From NCBI GenBank assembly GCA_965204705.1, contig OZ242006.1:1922001-1986000 (forward strand): a DNA stretch of 64,000 nt, given 5' to 3'. Shown in pieces: positions 53,722 through 62,908 of this stretch (position 1 is its first letter; each line of letters starts with the position of its first letter). The DNA comes from Bin5 sp965204705. Lineage in GTDB: Bacteria; Chloroflexota; Anaerolineae; Caldilineales; Caldilineaceae. The position numbers and the translations under genes are program-made. The notes below the pieces were generated by a model, which was given only the letters and a program-made list of their open reading frames with translations, ran no database searches and was not told the DNA's origin.

Positions 53722-53942
53722 CAGGTTGGTTGCCATGGGTTTCTGGCAGTTTCTCAAGAATCTTGCCTGGCCAACTAGCAGATTCAAGAATCGCCATCTT
53801 CCTTCCATTTACTTATGCGCCAAAGACTCCGAAAGTTCCTCTGGCTCCTGCTCTGAACCCTCAAGAGACTCTTCAAACTTGTGAATGGAAGCTAACCAGT
53901 GGGCACACAATCATCGCGCTAAAGGAAGTTGACAGACCGACA

Positions 53943-54368
53943 ATGCAACTACCCAACGCCCAAATCGACCACGTCGGCATCGTCGTCCACGACCTCGACG
54001 TAGCCCTCTCCACTTACTGCGGTATCCTCGGCTTCCGCCTGCTGGAACGGCTCGACGCGCCAGAACACGGCGTCGAGATCGCTTTTCTCGACGCCGGTAT
54101 CAACACCATCGAACTCCTCGCGCCGACCGACGAAGAGAGCGGCACCGCCCGTTTTCTGGCACGAAGAGGCGAAGGCAGCCACCACGTCTGCTTCGCAGTT
54201 CCCGACATCGCGCACACCCTGCAGGAGCTTCAAGAACAAGGTGTACGTCTTATAGACGAGACCCCTCGCCAGGGCATCCACGGCCTTGTGGCTTTCGTCC
54301 ATCCCCAGGCCGCACACGGCGTGATGATCGAACTGCTGCAAAAGAATCAGGCCAACCGGATCGAATGA
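53943..54368 (+). CDS. mce: Methylmalonyl-CoA epimerase
   Basis: 141-residue VOC-fold metalloenzyme that interconverts the (S) and (R) epimers for the mutase. IDHVGIVVHDLDVALSTYCG at the start, metal ligands expected in this His, GSHHVCFAV and the terminal MIELLQ Glu, with VEIAFLDAGINTIELLAP between. The ATG at 53943 starts right before the domain. Two genes downstream of the mutase, on the same strand. Confidence 0.93.
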   Translation: MQLPNAQIDHVGIVVHDLDVALSTYCGILGFRLLERLDAPEHGVEIAFLDAGINTIELLAPTDEESGTARFLARRGEGSHHVCFAVPDIAHTLQELQEQGVRLIDETPRQGIHGLVAFVHPQAAHGVMIELLQKNQANRIE

Positions 54369-55174
54369 CTCCAACCCGTTTTGGCCAGTCCCCCGCAATT
54401 GAAACGCAACTCTCCCACTGGAACGAAGTCATCGACCGCCGCCTTGCGGCCAACCGCCCCGAAGAGGCCGTCCCGCTGATTCACGTCATCCTCAAAAGCC
54501 TGCCTCGCCACCTGCCCACCTATTTCCGCTTTCTTCAGGTCATCTGGCTGATGCGGCGCTGGCATGAAGGCAAGGACTGGGCGCTGCGTCTACTGAACGC
54601 CGACCCCGGCAGTGAACTCGCCTGGGCCGTGCTCGCCAGGGACGCCGAAGCCGACGGCAATCTGACAAAAGCCCAGCGCTACTGGACCCTTGCCCTCGAA
54701 AACGCGCCCTATAACCGTCCAATCCGCCAGGGGTTGTCTCGCACGCTCCTACGCCAAAAACGCCCTCTCATGCTCACTAGACCCGCGCTGGCAACCCTCT
54801 ACCGCATGGGGGGCCGCTGGGATAGGGCCATCCGCATCTACTCGGAACTGACTGAAGAGGAGCCGGGTCGACTCGACTACCAAAGCGGTCTGCTTGAAGC
54901 CGCCTGGCACGATGACCGCCCAGAGGAAGCGCTCCATCTGGCCCGTCTCATGGTCTCCCTCAATTCCAACCTGCTCCTCGGCTGGGTTGTTTCCGCCCGC
55001 ATAGGTGATGAAGACGACAAGGCCCTGGCTAAGGCGCCCCTTGACGCCATGGACCCCGACGGTGAGTACGCCGTCACACGCTTCGCCTACAAGAATGCCT
55101 TCGCCGCCCCAACCGACATCTCCGTCTCACCTGAAGACGCGGCACTGCTCAACGCCGCCAGGGGCGCCTTCTGA
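54365..55174 (+). CDS. TPR-like repeat protein
   Basis: 269 residues. Several degenerate TPR pairs (WNEVIDRRLAANRPEEAVPL, AWAVLARDAEADGNLTKAQR, YRMGGRWDRAIRIYSELTEE). No signal peptide or TM. The ATG overlaps the epimerase stop (ATGA). Role unknown. Confidence 0.7.
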   Translation: MTPTRFGQSPAIETQLSHWNEVIDRRLAANRPEEAVPLIHVILKSLPRHLPTYFRFLQVIWLMRRWHEGKDWALRLLNADPGSELAWAVLARDAEADGNLTKAQRYWTLALENAPYNRPIRQGLSRTLLRQKRPLMLTRPALATLYRMGGRWDRAIRIYSELTEEEPGRLDYQSGLLEAAWHDDRPEEALHLARLMVSLNSNLLLGWVVSARIGDEDDKALAKAPLDAMDPDGEYAVTRFAYKNAFAAPTDISVSPEDAALLNAARGAF

Positions 55175-55374
55175 CCTGGCTTGGCGCGCCGCGATTAGGC
55201 CCCTGTGAACCCGTCCCGGCGCCAACTTTTTTTGTCAAAACAATGGGTCTGCGGTAGGCTGCTGCGCAGGCGGCACGGCCGGGACCGCCGCAGTATAGCA
55301 GTCCGGTAACCGGCGCGACATGGTCGCAACCAGACCAGTCACCTGGACTTCCCGGCGCACCAAAGGAGCGATGT

Positions 55375-56391
55375 GTGCAGAGTCAGAAACAGTTGAAACA
55401 GGCGCTGCTTGATTCACTGCAGAAAGATGAGGAAATTGCGGTCATTCAGCCCCCCGCCATCGGGCAGACGCAGAGGCAGAATGAACTGCTCATGTTCATA
55501 AAACCGGAAATTCTGGCAATCGAAGATCGGATCTGCCTCGCCAATGCCATCGACCTGATCTGGGACAAGCTCTCAGAGTTTGACGCCTCCGTAGAAGGCA
55601 TTGTCCTTGTCGGCGGCCCGGCCCTCGAACAGAAAGAAAGCATGGACCGGCACTACGGCGCCATCAATGTCCTCTCAAAGACCGCGTCAACCGGCCTCGA
55701 CGCCTCCGATCGCCGCACTGTCTACGACGCCCTCGCCGTCCCCTCTGTCGACTACCCTCTGTTCGGCGGCCACGAATTCCTGAACGCCCATTCCAACTTC
55801 ACGCCCGCCAGGTTGGACGACCTCTGGTTCACCAAGAAAGCGCACAAGATTCGCTCAGGCTTCTACGTCCAGGCCTATGAGGAGTCAGGCGAAAAATTCA
55901 TTCTCGTCAACGGCTTTCACCCCGCTCAACTGGCCCACTTCACCGAGCCTTCCCATCGCATCGCACTCATGCTCCTCCATTCCGACACGGGTTGGGCAGA
56001 ATTGCGCGACCAGATGATCGGGGATACCTTCCCCGAACGCGCTGTAACCGGCTCCATTCGCGGCCAGCTGCACGCTAATCCTGCCCGCTACGGATTCGAT
56101 GAAGTCACGATCGCCAACAATGGCGTCCATCTCTCGGCCGGTCCCTTTGAGGCCATGTTTGAGATCGCCAACTTCTTCGGCAGCCTAGTCGGGACCGACA
56201 TCTCCTCAGCACCGCCCAGAATCGTCAAAAAGATGCTGGCGGCAGGTGTCTCGCAAGATGACGCCTATAGGGCAAATGAAAATCCCGATGTCGACGACGG
56301 CGACGGCGCAACCACAGATCTGTTCGACGCCACCGAACACCTGGACACCGAGGCCGCCGTCGCCCTCTACCGGGCAAACGTCACAGCTTGA
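55375..56391 (+). CDS. Nucleoside-diphosphate-kinase-like protein with a large insertion
   Basis: 338 residues, starting at GTG with AAGGAG six bases upstream. The sheet start LLMFIKPEILA (about 36-46) and the C-terminal block (about 215-270) with RAVTGSIRGQLHANPARYG and NNGVHLSAGPFEAMFEIANFF match NDP kinases (GTIRG and NVIHGSDS-type region), with His252 in the place of the phosphorylated His. Between the two halves there are about 150 residues instead of some 65, so an insertion separates the parts of the fold. Whether it is an active kinase is open. No co-directional neighbour within 200 bases. Confidence 0.65.
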   Translation: MQSQKQLKQALLDSLQKDEEIAVIQPPAIGQTQRQNELLMFIKPEILAIEDRICLANAIDLIWDKLSEFDASVEGIVLVGGPALEQKESMDRHYGAINVLSKTASTGLDASDRRTVYDALAVPSVDYPLFGGHEFLNAHSNFTPARLDDLWFTKKAHKIRSGFYVQAYEESGEKFILVNGFHPAQLAHFTEPSHRIALMLLHSDTGWAELRDQMIGDTFPERAVTGSIRGQLHANPARYGFDEVTIANNGVHLSAGPFEAMFEIANFFGSLVGTDISSAPPRIVKKMLAAGVSQDDAYRANENPDVDDGDGATTDLFDATEHLDTEAAVALYRANVTA

Positions 56392-56452
56392 TCGCGCCGA
56401 CCGCCCGACACCGGGGCCTGGCCGGCCGGTACAGTTTGCCAATCTGCTCCCG

Positions 56453-56833
56453 CTAAAGGATCTTCATCACGACCTGGGCGTCGTGCCATAGCCCCTCCAG
56501 GTCGTATCGGCGCCGCGTCTCTTCCGTAAACAGGTGCAAAATGACATCGCCATAGTCGGCCAGCAGCCACCCGCCCCCTTCCTGCCGAAGGTCGTGGACG
56601 TTCAAAGGCCGCGTCTTCTGCTCGATCTGAAGTTGCTCCCACAGATCATCCCGTATCGCATTGGCCTGTCGCTCGTTGTCCACGCTGCCCAGCACAAAAT
56701 AAGTAGCAATGCTGGTCTGATCACTTACGTCAAGTAACACGATGTCCGCAGCCTGTTTTTCTTCAATGATTTCGACGATCTTTCGCGCCAGTTCGTTGCT
56801 GTTCAGTTGAACCTCCCCATCAGAATTTCCCAC
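56453..56833 (-). CDS. rsfS: Ribosomal silencing factor RsfS
   Basis: 126 residues. IEEKQAADIVLLDVSDQTSIATYFVLGS at the start, then the highly conserved GGGWLLADYGDVILHLFTEETRRRYDLEGLWHDA. RsfS binds L14 and prevents subunit joining in starved cells. The usual partners (nadD, yqeK) are not adjacent. Confidence 0.95.
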   Translation of the reverse strand: MGNSDGEVQLNSNELARKIVEIIEEKQAADIVLLDVSDQTSIATYFVLGSVDNERQANAIRDDLWEQLQIEQKTRPLNVHDLRQEGGGWLLADYGDVILHLFTEETRRRYDLEGLWHDAQVVMKIL

Positions 56834-56898
56834 AGAATCGGTCTCTCAGTATATCACAGCTCAGGTCCTCTTTTTGGGTATCTTTTCCGACGTCGGGC

Positions 56899-57186
56899 GC
56901 AGTCCAAAATAGGAGTGAACCTTCCTATACCCCTGGGAGTGACTAAGCTGGCGCTAATTCGCGTCCCCGAACAGGGCGAGCGCAGTCGCCACTGACCACT
57001 AACTACTGATCACTGACCACTGCAGTTCTGTGCGGTCGGGCCTTCGGCCCTCCCTTGTGCGGGGGGACTCCCCCCGCAACGCCCCCCATCGTATGCCCGA
57101 CCGTCAGGGACAATTGGAACGGTTGAGACATCGAATGGTGTTCTAACCTCCGCGCCACCACTGTAGGGGCAGGCCTTGTGCCTGCC
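56899..57186. repeat. Structured intergenic repeat, copy B
   Basis: About 288 bases, collinear with 24192-24480. The same 9-bp closing pair is intact (57034-57042 with 57095-57103), as are the inner GGGCC/GGCCC and GCGGGGGG/CCCCCCGC hairpins. Here the right-end element is a perfect hairpin, GGGCAGGC-CTTGT-GCCTGCCC. Confidence 0.85.
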
Positions 57187-57542
57187 CTGTGCCCTTAGCT
57201 GACTGACCTCACGCTAGAGCCAAGCTATGCGCCTGCCCTGCGTCTCTCCAAGAGCCGGTAAACAGTTTCAGCCAATTGCCCTAATCTCCCCGCGGGACTG
57301 TTCCCGTCCAAAACTGGGATGCACCCTGACGCCCTATTTGGGTGGCAACAAGAGATCGGCCCACCTTAAGGTCATGCCGTTAAATTGACGAAAGTTTTCC
57401 TCACTGTTTCAAGCATAAGTGTGCTGGGACCAGTTCTAAACCTTGACCGCCCACTTCAGCAGAGTGCTCAGCCCGGTCAACGGTCCAATTTTGAAGAGTG
57501 AGCTTAAGACATCTACGACCGCTCTACCCTCCTTCCTCTTCC

Positions 57543-57571
57543 TTGCTTACGCCCTGCGATCAGCATATAAT
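57543..57571 (+). promoter_or_regulatory. Possible promoter of the BMP ABC-transporter operon
   Basis: TTGCTT (57543-57548), 17-base spacer, consensus TATAAT (57566-57571). It leaves a leader of about 170 bases before the lipoprotein ATG, unusually long and with possible hairpins. Confidence 0.45.
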
Positions 57572-57749
57572 GTGCCAGAATCATCTGAGGGCGCGCCGAA
57601 GGGGTTAACCTGTAGCGAACGTCCAGCCTGAAACCAGGTGCAAGCCAATCCTCATGACAGCCGAGCCGGTTAGTCATACTCGTACACTTGATACTGTTTT
57701 CCCCGAAATATTGGTGAGATGTTTCTCACTTTACCAAAGGAGAATCCGA

Positions 57750-58814
57750 ATGAAAGCATCCCGCATGATGAGATTACTCGTTCTATTGGCATCGCTTGCA
57801 CTGTTGCTCGTTGCTTGCCCGGCGGCAGTGCCCGCAGCCGATTCAGGGTCCGCCGCCGCCGATAGCATGGCCGGTGAGTTCAAAGTCGGCCTGGTCACCG
57901 ACGTTGGCCGCGTAAATGACCGCAGTTTCAACCAGTCCGCCTGGGAGGGTGTAGTTGCCGCAGCCGAAGGGCTCGGCTTGGCCGAAGATGACATTAAGTA
58001 CATCGAAACACAGGACGCCAAAGACTACGCCGACAACATTCAACAGTTCATTGACGCCGACTACAACGTCATCGTCAGCGTCGGATTCGCTCTTGGCGAC
58101 GCAACAACCCTCGCCGCAACCGAAAACCCCGACGTCTTTTTCATCGGCGTAGACCAGTTCCAGGGCGAGACCATTCCCAACCTGGCAGGCCTGATCTTCA
58201 ATGAGGACCACTCCGGTTACCTGGCCGGTGTTCTCGCAGGCAGCCTGTCACAAACCGGCACCATCGCCGCAGTCCTCGGGACCGATCTCGTTCCTCCCGT
58301 TGTCGCCTTTAACGAAGGCTACGTCGCCGGCGCCAAGTCCGTGAACGCCGACATCAACGTCATCTCCACCTACCATCCAGGTGAAATCTCCCAGGCGTTT
58401 GTCGATCCCGAATGGGGCGCCGCCACCGCCAAACAGGCTCTGGACCAGGGCGCTGATGTGATCTTCGGCGCTGGCGGCATCACCGGCAACGGTGCCTTAC
58501 AGGAAATCGCCACCGCCGATGGCGCCGGCGAGACCGTCTTCTGCATCGGCGTCGACACTGACCAGTGGAATACGGTGCCTGCCGCTCAGCCATGCCTCGT
58601 TTCCAGCGCCATGAAACTGATCACCCCAGGCGTAGTCGACCTCGTAAATCTGGCGAACGAAGGCAACTTCCCTGGCGGGAACTACTTTGGCGACGCTGAC
58701 CTGGCGCCCTTTCACGACTTTGACGACATGATCCCCCAAGAGCTGAAGGACCTGCTCGAAGAGACGAAGGCCGGCCTGATCGATGGCTCAATCGACACCG
58801 GCTACGGAAACTAG
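57750..58814 (+). CDS. BMP-family (PnrA/Med-like) nucleoside-binding lipoprotein
   Basis: 354-residue ABC receptor. The signal peptide ends in a lipobox LLVAC; the mature start EFKVGLVTDVGRVNDRSFNQ and the later VIVSVGFALGDATT, VFFIGVDQF, NEGYVAGAKSVN, VIFGAGGITGNGALQ are the BMP/PnrA pattern, binding purine nucleosides in characterised members. ATG 57750 has AAAGGAG seven bases upstream. It is followed by a 12-bp hairpin before the permeases. Confidence 0.95.
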   Translation: MKASRMMRLLVLLASLALLLVACPAAVPAADSGSAAADSMAGEFKVGLVTDVGRVNDRSFNQSAWEGVVAAAEGLGLAEDDIKYIETQDAKDYADNIQQFIDADYNVIVSVGFALGDATTLAATENPDVFFIGVDQFQGETIPNLAGLIFNEDHSGYLAGVLAGSLSQTGTIAAVLGTDLVPPVVAFNEGYVAGAKSVNADINVISTYHPGEISQAFVDPEWGAATAKQALDQGADVIFGAGGITGNGALQEIATADGAGETVFCIGVDTDQWNTVPAAQPCLVSSAMKLITPGVVDLVNLANEGNFPGGNYFGDADLAPFHDFDDMIPQELKDLLEETKAGLIDGSIDTGYGN

Positions 58815-58888
58815 CATCACCGGCGCCTGAACTGGCAAATTGGATCCTCGTCGACCGCCCCTGCAGCGGATCAAGCGAGAATTCAGTT

Positions 58889-58924
58889 GAAGCGGGAGGC
58901 ATCTGCAGCGGGGCCTCCCGCTTC
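58889..58924 (+). terminator. Hairpin between the binding protein and permease genes
   Basis: Perfect 12-bp stem (58889-58900 with 58913-58924) with a 12-base loop and no T-run, 75 bases after the lipoprotein stop. Such hairpins often raise the binding-protein level relative to the membrane components. Confidence 0.6.
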
Positions 58925-59046
58925 CTATATAGAGGTAATGCCGGGTTGACCTCTACATTCCCCGTACCGGCACGCCCGCCGCAGTCTTTTCAGAATAACT
59001 CTGGAATCCCCTGGCCTGATAATACGCCTTCAGACGGAGGACCGTC

Positions 59047-60183
59047 TTGGCGACCGCCGCTTCGACAACCGGTTTAACACGAATTCTACGCGCTCTGCTC
59101 ATCCCCTCGCTCGCCCTCCTGGCCGCCCTGCTCGCCGGCGCCGTCGTCATGACCCTTTCTGGCGACGACCCTATGGCCGCCTACAGCGGACTGTTCCAGG
59201 GCGCATTCGGCGACGGCAAGGGTTGGGCCAGGACCATTCGCAAAACCGTCCCCTTCGTCCTGACGGGGCTCTCTGTTGCTCTCGCCTTCAAGGTCAGCCT
59301 CTTCAACATCGGCGCATCAGGCCAGTTCGTGATGGGCTCAGTCTTCGCCGTCGCCGTCGGCATCAACTTCGAAGGCCTGCCCATCTTCATCCACCTGCCT
59401 CTGGCCCTCATCGCCGGGATCGTTGGCGGCCTCCTCTGGGGCGCCATTCCCGGTATCCTCAAAGTCTATACCGGTGCCCACGAAGTTATCGTCACCATCA
59501 TGCTTAACTACGTCGCCTCCCTCTTCGGCAGTTGGACCGTCTACGCCGGCGGTACACAGGGCCAGACCCCCGGCCCGCTCTGGGACCGCACCGCCGGCGC
59601 CATCTCAGAGACGCCAGACGTGCTCCACTCCGCCCAAATTCCCTGGCTCTTCGGGCCCCCCTACCGCGTCCATTACGGTGTCTTCCTCGCTTTGGCCGCC
59701 GCAATTCTGGTCTGGTGGCTCATCTTCAAGACACCCCTCGGCTTCGAAATGCGCACCGTTGGCCACAACATGCGCGCAGCCCGTTACGCAGGCATCCGCG
59801 TCAACTTCACCATCATCCTGACGATGGCGCTCGCCGGTGGGCTGGCCGGCCTGGCCGGCGCAATCGAAACACTCGGCCTGAACCACAAATTCGCGCCCGA
59901 ATTCGGCGGCGCTGTCGGCTTCGACGGCATAACCGTCGCGCTGCTTGGGCAGACCCACCCCATCGGTGTCCTACTGGCCGCATTCATGTTTGGTGCCCTG
60001 GACGGCGGCGCAGCCACAATGCAGTTCCAATCCGGGGTCCCCGCCGACATCATCCAGATCATTCAAGCGCTCGTGCTCGCCTTCGTCGCCGCGCCTCTTA
60101 TCATCCGTATGATCTTCCGCCTGCGCCAGCAGACCCAGGACGACGCCGGCTCAGCAGTCAGCACAAGCTGGGGTGGCACATGA
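59047..60183 (+). CDS. Nucleoside ABC transporter permease 1 (NupP/YufP-like)
   Basis: 378 residues, about nine helices, BPD_transp_2 family. TVPFVLTGLSVALAFKVSLF, NIGASGQFVMGSVFA and the EAA-like GHNMRAARYAGIRVNFTII are as in YufP/NupP. Starts with TTG. Overlaps permease 2 by four bases (ATGA at 60180). Confidence 0.93.
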   Translation: MATAASTTGLTRILRALLIPSLALLAALLAGAVVMTLSGDDPMAAYSGLFQGAFGDGKGWARTIRKTVPFVLTGLSVALAFKVSLFNIGASGQFVMGSVFAVAVGINFEGLPIFIHLPLALIAGIVGGLLWGAIPGILKVYTGAHEVIVTIMLNYVASLFGSWTVYAGGTQGQTPGPLWDRTAGAISETPDVLHSAQIPWLFGPPYRVHYGVFLALAAAILVWWLIFKTPLGFEMRTVGHNMRAARYAGIRVNFTIILTMALAGGLAGLAGAIETLGLNHKFAPEFGGAVGFDGITVALLGQTHPIGVLLAAFMFGALDGGAATMQFQSGVPADIIQIIQALVLAFVAAPLIIRMIFRLRQQTQDDAGSAVSTSWGGT

Positions 60184-61247
60184 GCAAGAACCCACCCGTT
60201 TCGGCATTCCATCTTCTTCGTAGGCGCTACGGCAACACCATGATCCTGGCGCTCGCCCTGGTCGTCATGGCAATCCTGGTGAATGTGACGCCGCTAAGAG
60301 AGCAGACCTGGCTGCGCGTCCTGTTCGGCATCAGTGCCCTCAACTTCACACTGCGAGCGACAGTCCCCCTCGTCCTCGGGGCCCTTAGCGGCATCCTCTG
60401 CGAAAGGTCCGGAATCATCAACATCGGCATCGAGGGCATGATGCTGGCCGGAGCCTTCGCCGGCTTTGTCGCCAAGACCAGTACCAATCACTGGCCTCTG
60501 GCAGTCAGCCTTATCTTCAGCGTCGCTGCAGCCGTAGCTGTCGGAGGACTTATGGGAGCCGTCCATGCCCTCTTCTCTATCCGATTTCGCATGGACCAGA
60601 TCATCTCGGGCACCGTTATCATCATCCTCGCGCTGGGTACCTCCTCCTATCTGTACAACCGTGATGCCATCGCCGAAGGCAAGTTCTCCTCCATCCCCAT
60701 ACCCGGACTGTCCCAAATTCCCGTGATCGGACCGGTTCTCTTCGACAATCCGCCCATCACCTATCTGGCGCTGATCATGGTGGTGGTCGTACATCTCGGT
60801 CTGTTCTATACCCGCTGGGGTCTGCGCACGCGCGCTGTCGGCGAACATCCCCGCGCCGCCGACACTGTCGGCATCAACGTCAACCGATACCGCTATGTAA
60901 ACACCTCCCTGGGAGGCATGCTGGCAGGTCTTGCCGGAGCCTTCCTCGTTCTCGAGGCAGTAGGCCAGTTCCAGGAAGGCATGACCGCAGGCCGCGGCTT
61001 CATTTCGCTGGCCGCGATGATCTTCGGAAACTGGAACCCGATCGGCGCACTCGGCGCCGCGACCCTGTTCGGCTACACCCAGGCCCTCCAGAACGAGCTG
61101 CTGCTCGCCGGCGTCACCCAGGTCCCCCGTCAGTTCATCTCGATGCTGCCCTACGTAGTCACAATCGTCGCCGTATCCGGCCTCGTGGGTCGTGTACGAC
61201 CCCCTGCCGCCGAAGGCAAAGTCTACGAGACGGAGGGCAGTGCATGA
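60180..61247 (+). CDS. Nucleoside ABC transporter permease 2 (NupQ/YufQ-like)
   Basis: 355 residues, BPD_transp_2. RATVPLVLGALSGILCERSG, then INIGIEGMMLAGAFAGF and GLRTRAVGEHPRAADTVGINV (EAA loop) are the YufQ pattern. Its ATG overlaps the stop of permease 1 and its own stop overlaps the ATPase ATG, so the three are translated together. Confidence 0.93.
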   Translation: MSKNPPVSAFHLLRRRYGNTMILALALVVMAILVNVTPLREQTWLRVLFGISALNFTLRATVPLVLGALSGILCERSGIINIGIEGMMLAGAFAGFVAKTSTNHWPLAVSLIFSVAAAVAVGGLMGAVHALFSIRFRMDQIISGTVIIILALGTSSYLYNRDAIAEGKFSSIPIPGLSQIPVIGPVLFDNPPITYLALIMVVVVHLGLFYTRWGLRTRAVGEHPRAADTVGINVNRYRYVNTSLGGMLAGLAGAFLVLEAVGQFQEGMTAGRGFISLAAMIFGNWNPIGALGAATLFGYTQALQNELLLAGVTQVPRQFISMLPYVVTIVAVSGLVGRVRPPAAEGKVYETEGSA

Positions 61248-62806
61248 CCGCTTCCCAGACCACTAGGGCCAATCAGACCAACTCCCCACCGCCCAAGCTC
61301 GAAGTCCTCGGGATCACCAAGCTCTTCCCCGGCGTCGTCGCCAACAAAGACATTGACCTCGCTCTGCACGAGGGCGAAATCCTCGCCCTGCTGGGCGAGA
61401 ACGGTGCCGGCAAGTCGACCCTCATGAACATTATCTATGGGCTCTACCAGCCCACCGAGGGCCAGATTCAAGTCGACGGCCGCCCCGTCGAAATGCACTC
61501 CCCCCGCGACGCCATCGACCTCGGCGTCGGCATGGTCCATCAGCACTTCCAGCTTGTGCCTGTCATGACCGTCATCGACAACATTATGCTCGGCAGCGAA
61601 AGCGTCGACCGCGGCCTCCTGGACCGCGAAAGAGTCTCCGCTCAGATTCTGGAGTTGTCAGAACGCTACAACATGCCAGTAGACCCCAATGCCGTTATCG
61701 AAGACCTGCCTGTCGGCGTTCAGCAACGCGTCGAAATCCTCAAGGCGCTCTACCGACAGGCCGATATCCTGATTCTGGATGAGCCGACCTCCGTCCTGAC
61801 CCCTCAGGAGATCGAAGGTCTCTTCGAGGTCATGGAGCTGCTGCGGAGTCAGGGCAAATCGATCATCTTCATCACCCACAAACTCAAGGAAGTGCTGCGC
61901 ATCGCCGATCGCATCGCAGTCCTGCGCCGCGGCGAAATGGTGGGTGAAGCCGACCCGGCCACCGTCTCGCAGGAAAACCTGGCCGCGCTTATGGTCGGGC
62001 GCAAAGTGACGCTGGAGGTGGAAAAAGAGCCGGCAACCGCAGGGGAACTGCTTCTCCGGCTGCAAGACGTCGAGGCCTACACCGACCTCGGCGAACTCGG
62101 CCTGCGCGGCGTCTCATTGGACGTGCGCGCCGGCGAGATAGTGGGAGTCGCCGGTGTACAGGGAAATGGCCAGACCGAGCTCGTCGAAGTGGTCACTGGC
62201 CTGCGCCCCTCCACCGCCGGGTCAGTAAGCATCAACGGCGTCGACATGACCAACGCCTCCCCCCGGCGCATCACCGAAGAGGGTGCCATCTGCCACGTGC
62301 CCGAAGACCGCCACTTGTACGGTATGGTCGACGCCTACTCGGTCGCCGACAATTTGGTTCTCAGCTCCTACTACAAGAGACCATTCTCCTCTGGCCTCAC
62401 CATGAACGACCAGGCCATCGCCCAGCACGCCGAAGAATTGGTGGCGCGCTTCGATGTACGCACGCCTTCCGTCCGGACCTCCGGCGCCAGTCTTTCAGGC
62501 GGCAACCAGCAGAAGATGGTCGTCGCACGCGAGTTCGGTCGCCCCATCCGCCTTCTCGTCGCCGCGCAGCCGACGCGCGGCATCGACGTCGGCTCAATCG
62601 AATTCATCCACAGCCAGATCGTCGCCAAGCGCGACGAGGGCGTCGCAGTCCTACTGGTGAGCTATGAACTGGATGAAATCATGGCACTTTCCGACCGCAT
62701 CGCCGTCATGTTCCACGGCCAAATCAGCGCAATACTGCCGCGCAGCCGGGCGACCCGCGAACAAATCGGTCTCCTAATGGCCGGCGTCAGCCCCGAAGAC
62801 GGGTAG
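61244..62806 (+). CDS. Nucleoside ABC transporter ATPase, two NBDs (NupO/YufO-like)
   Basis: 520 residues with two ABC domains in one chain, as in RbsA/YufO. Domain 1: Walker A GENGAGKST, LPVGVQQRVEILKAL, Walker B ILILDEPTSVLTPQE. Domain 2 has a degenerate Walker A (GVQGNGQTEL), a canonical LSGGNQQKMVVAREF and LVAAQPTRGIDVGS. This asymmetry is normal for the family. ATG overlaps the permease stop. Confidence 0.95.
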   Translation: MTASQTTRANQTNSPPPKLEVLGITKLFPGVVANKDIDLALHEGEILALLGENGAGKSTLMNIIYGLYQPTEGQIQVDGRPVEMHSPRDAIDLGVGMVHQHFQLVPVMTVIDNIMLGSESVDRGLLDRERVSAQILELSERYNMPVDPNAVIEDLPVGVQQRVEILKALYRQADILILDEPTSVLTPQEIEGLFEVMELLRSQGKSIIFITHKLKEVLRIADRIAVLRRGEMVGEADPATVSQENLAALMVGRKVTLEVEKEPATAGELLLRLQDVEAYTDLGELGLRGVSLDVRAGEIVGVAGVQGNGQTELVEVVTGLRPSTAGSVSINGVDMTNASPRRITEEGAICHVPEDRHLYGMVDAYSVADNLVLSSYYKRPFSSGLTMNDQAIAQHAEELVARFDVRTPSVRTSGASLSGGNQQKMVVAREFGRPIRLLVAAQPTRGIDVGSIEFIHSQIVAKRDEGVAVLLVSYELDEIMALSDRIAVMFHGQISAILPRSRATREQIGLLMAGVSPEDG

Positions 62807-62908
62807 CCTACTGGCTGACCCGCAAAGTACATCGATCGACGCACCGCTCGCTAATTTCAGACAAGCGTCTTCAGTCAGACGATACAAAGCAAGGAAACCA
62901 AGGACCGG

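Larger units (their letters stand above)
56834..57749. other. Long intergenic region, rsfS / BMP operon
   Basis: 916 bases. It holds the second full structured repeat (56899-57186), a promoter-like pair near 57543-57571, and a leader of about 170 bases with small hairpins (for example CCTG/CAGG near 57630 and GTGAGA/TCTCAC near 57714-57729) before the lipoprotein gene. No credible gene. Confidence 0.5.

Noticed and set aside
53722..53942. In-frame extension of the epimerase gene to 53718
   Set aside because: The added 75 residues show no family match and would overlap the thioesterase stop; the VOC domain starts right after ATG 53943.
59532..60179. In-frame N-terminal extension of permease 2
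   Set aside because: The stretch is an out-of-frame reading of permease 1; ATG 60180 with stop/start overlap is the natural start.
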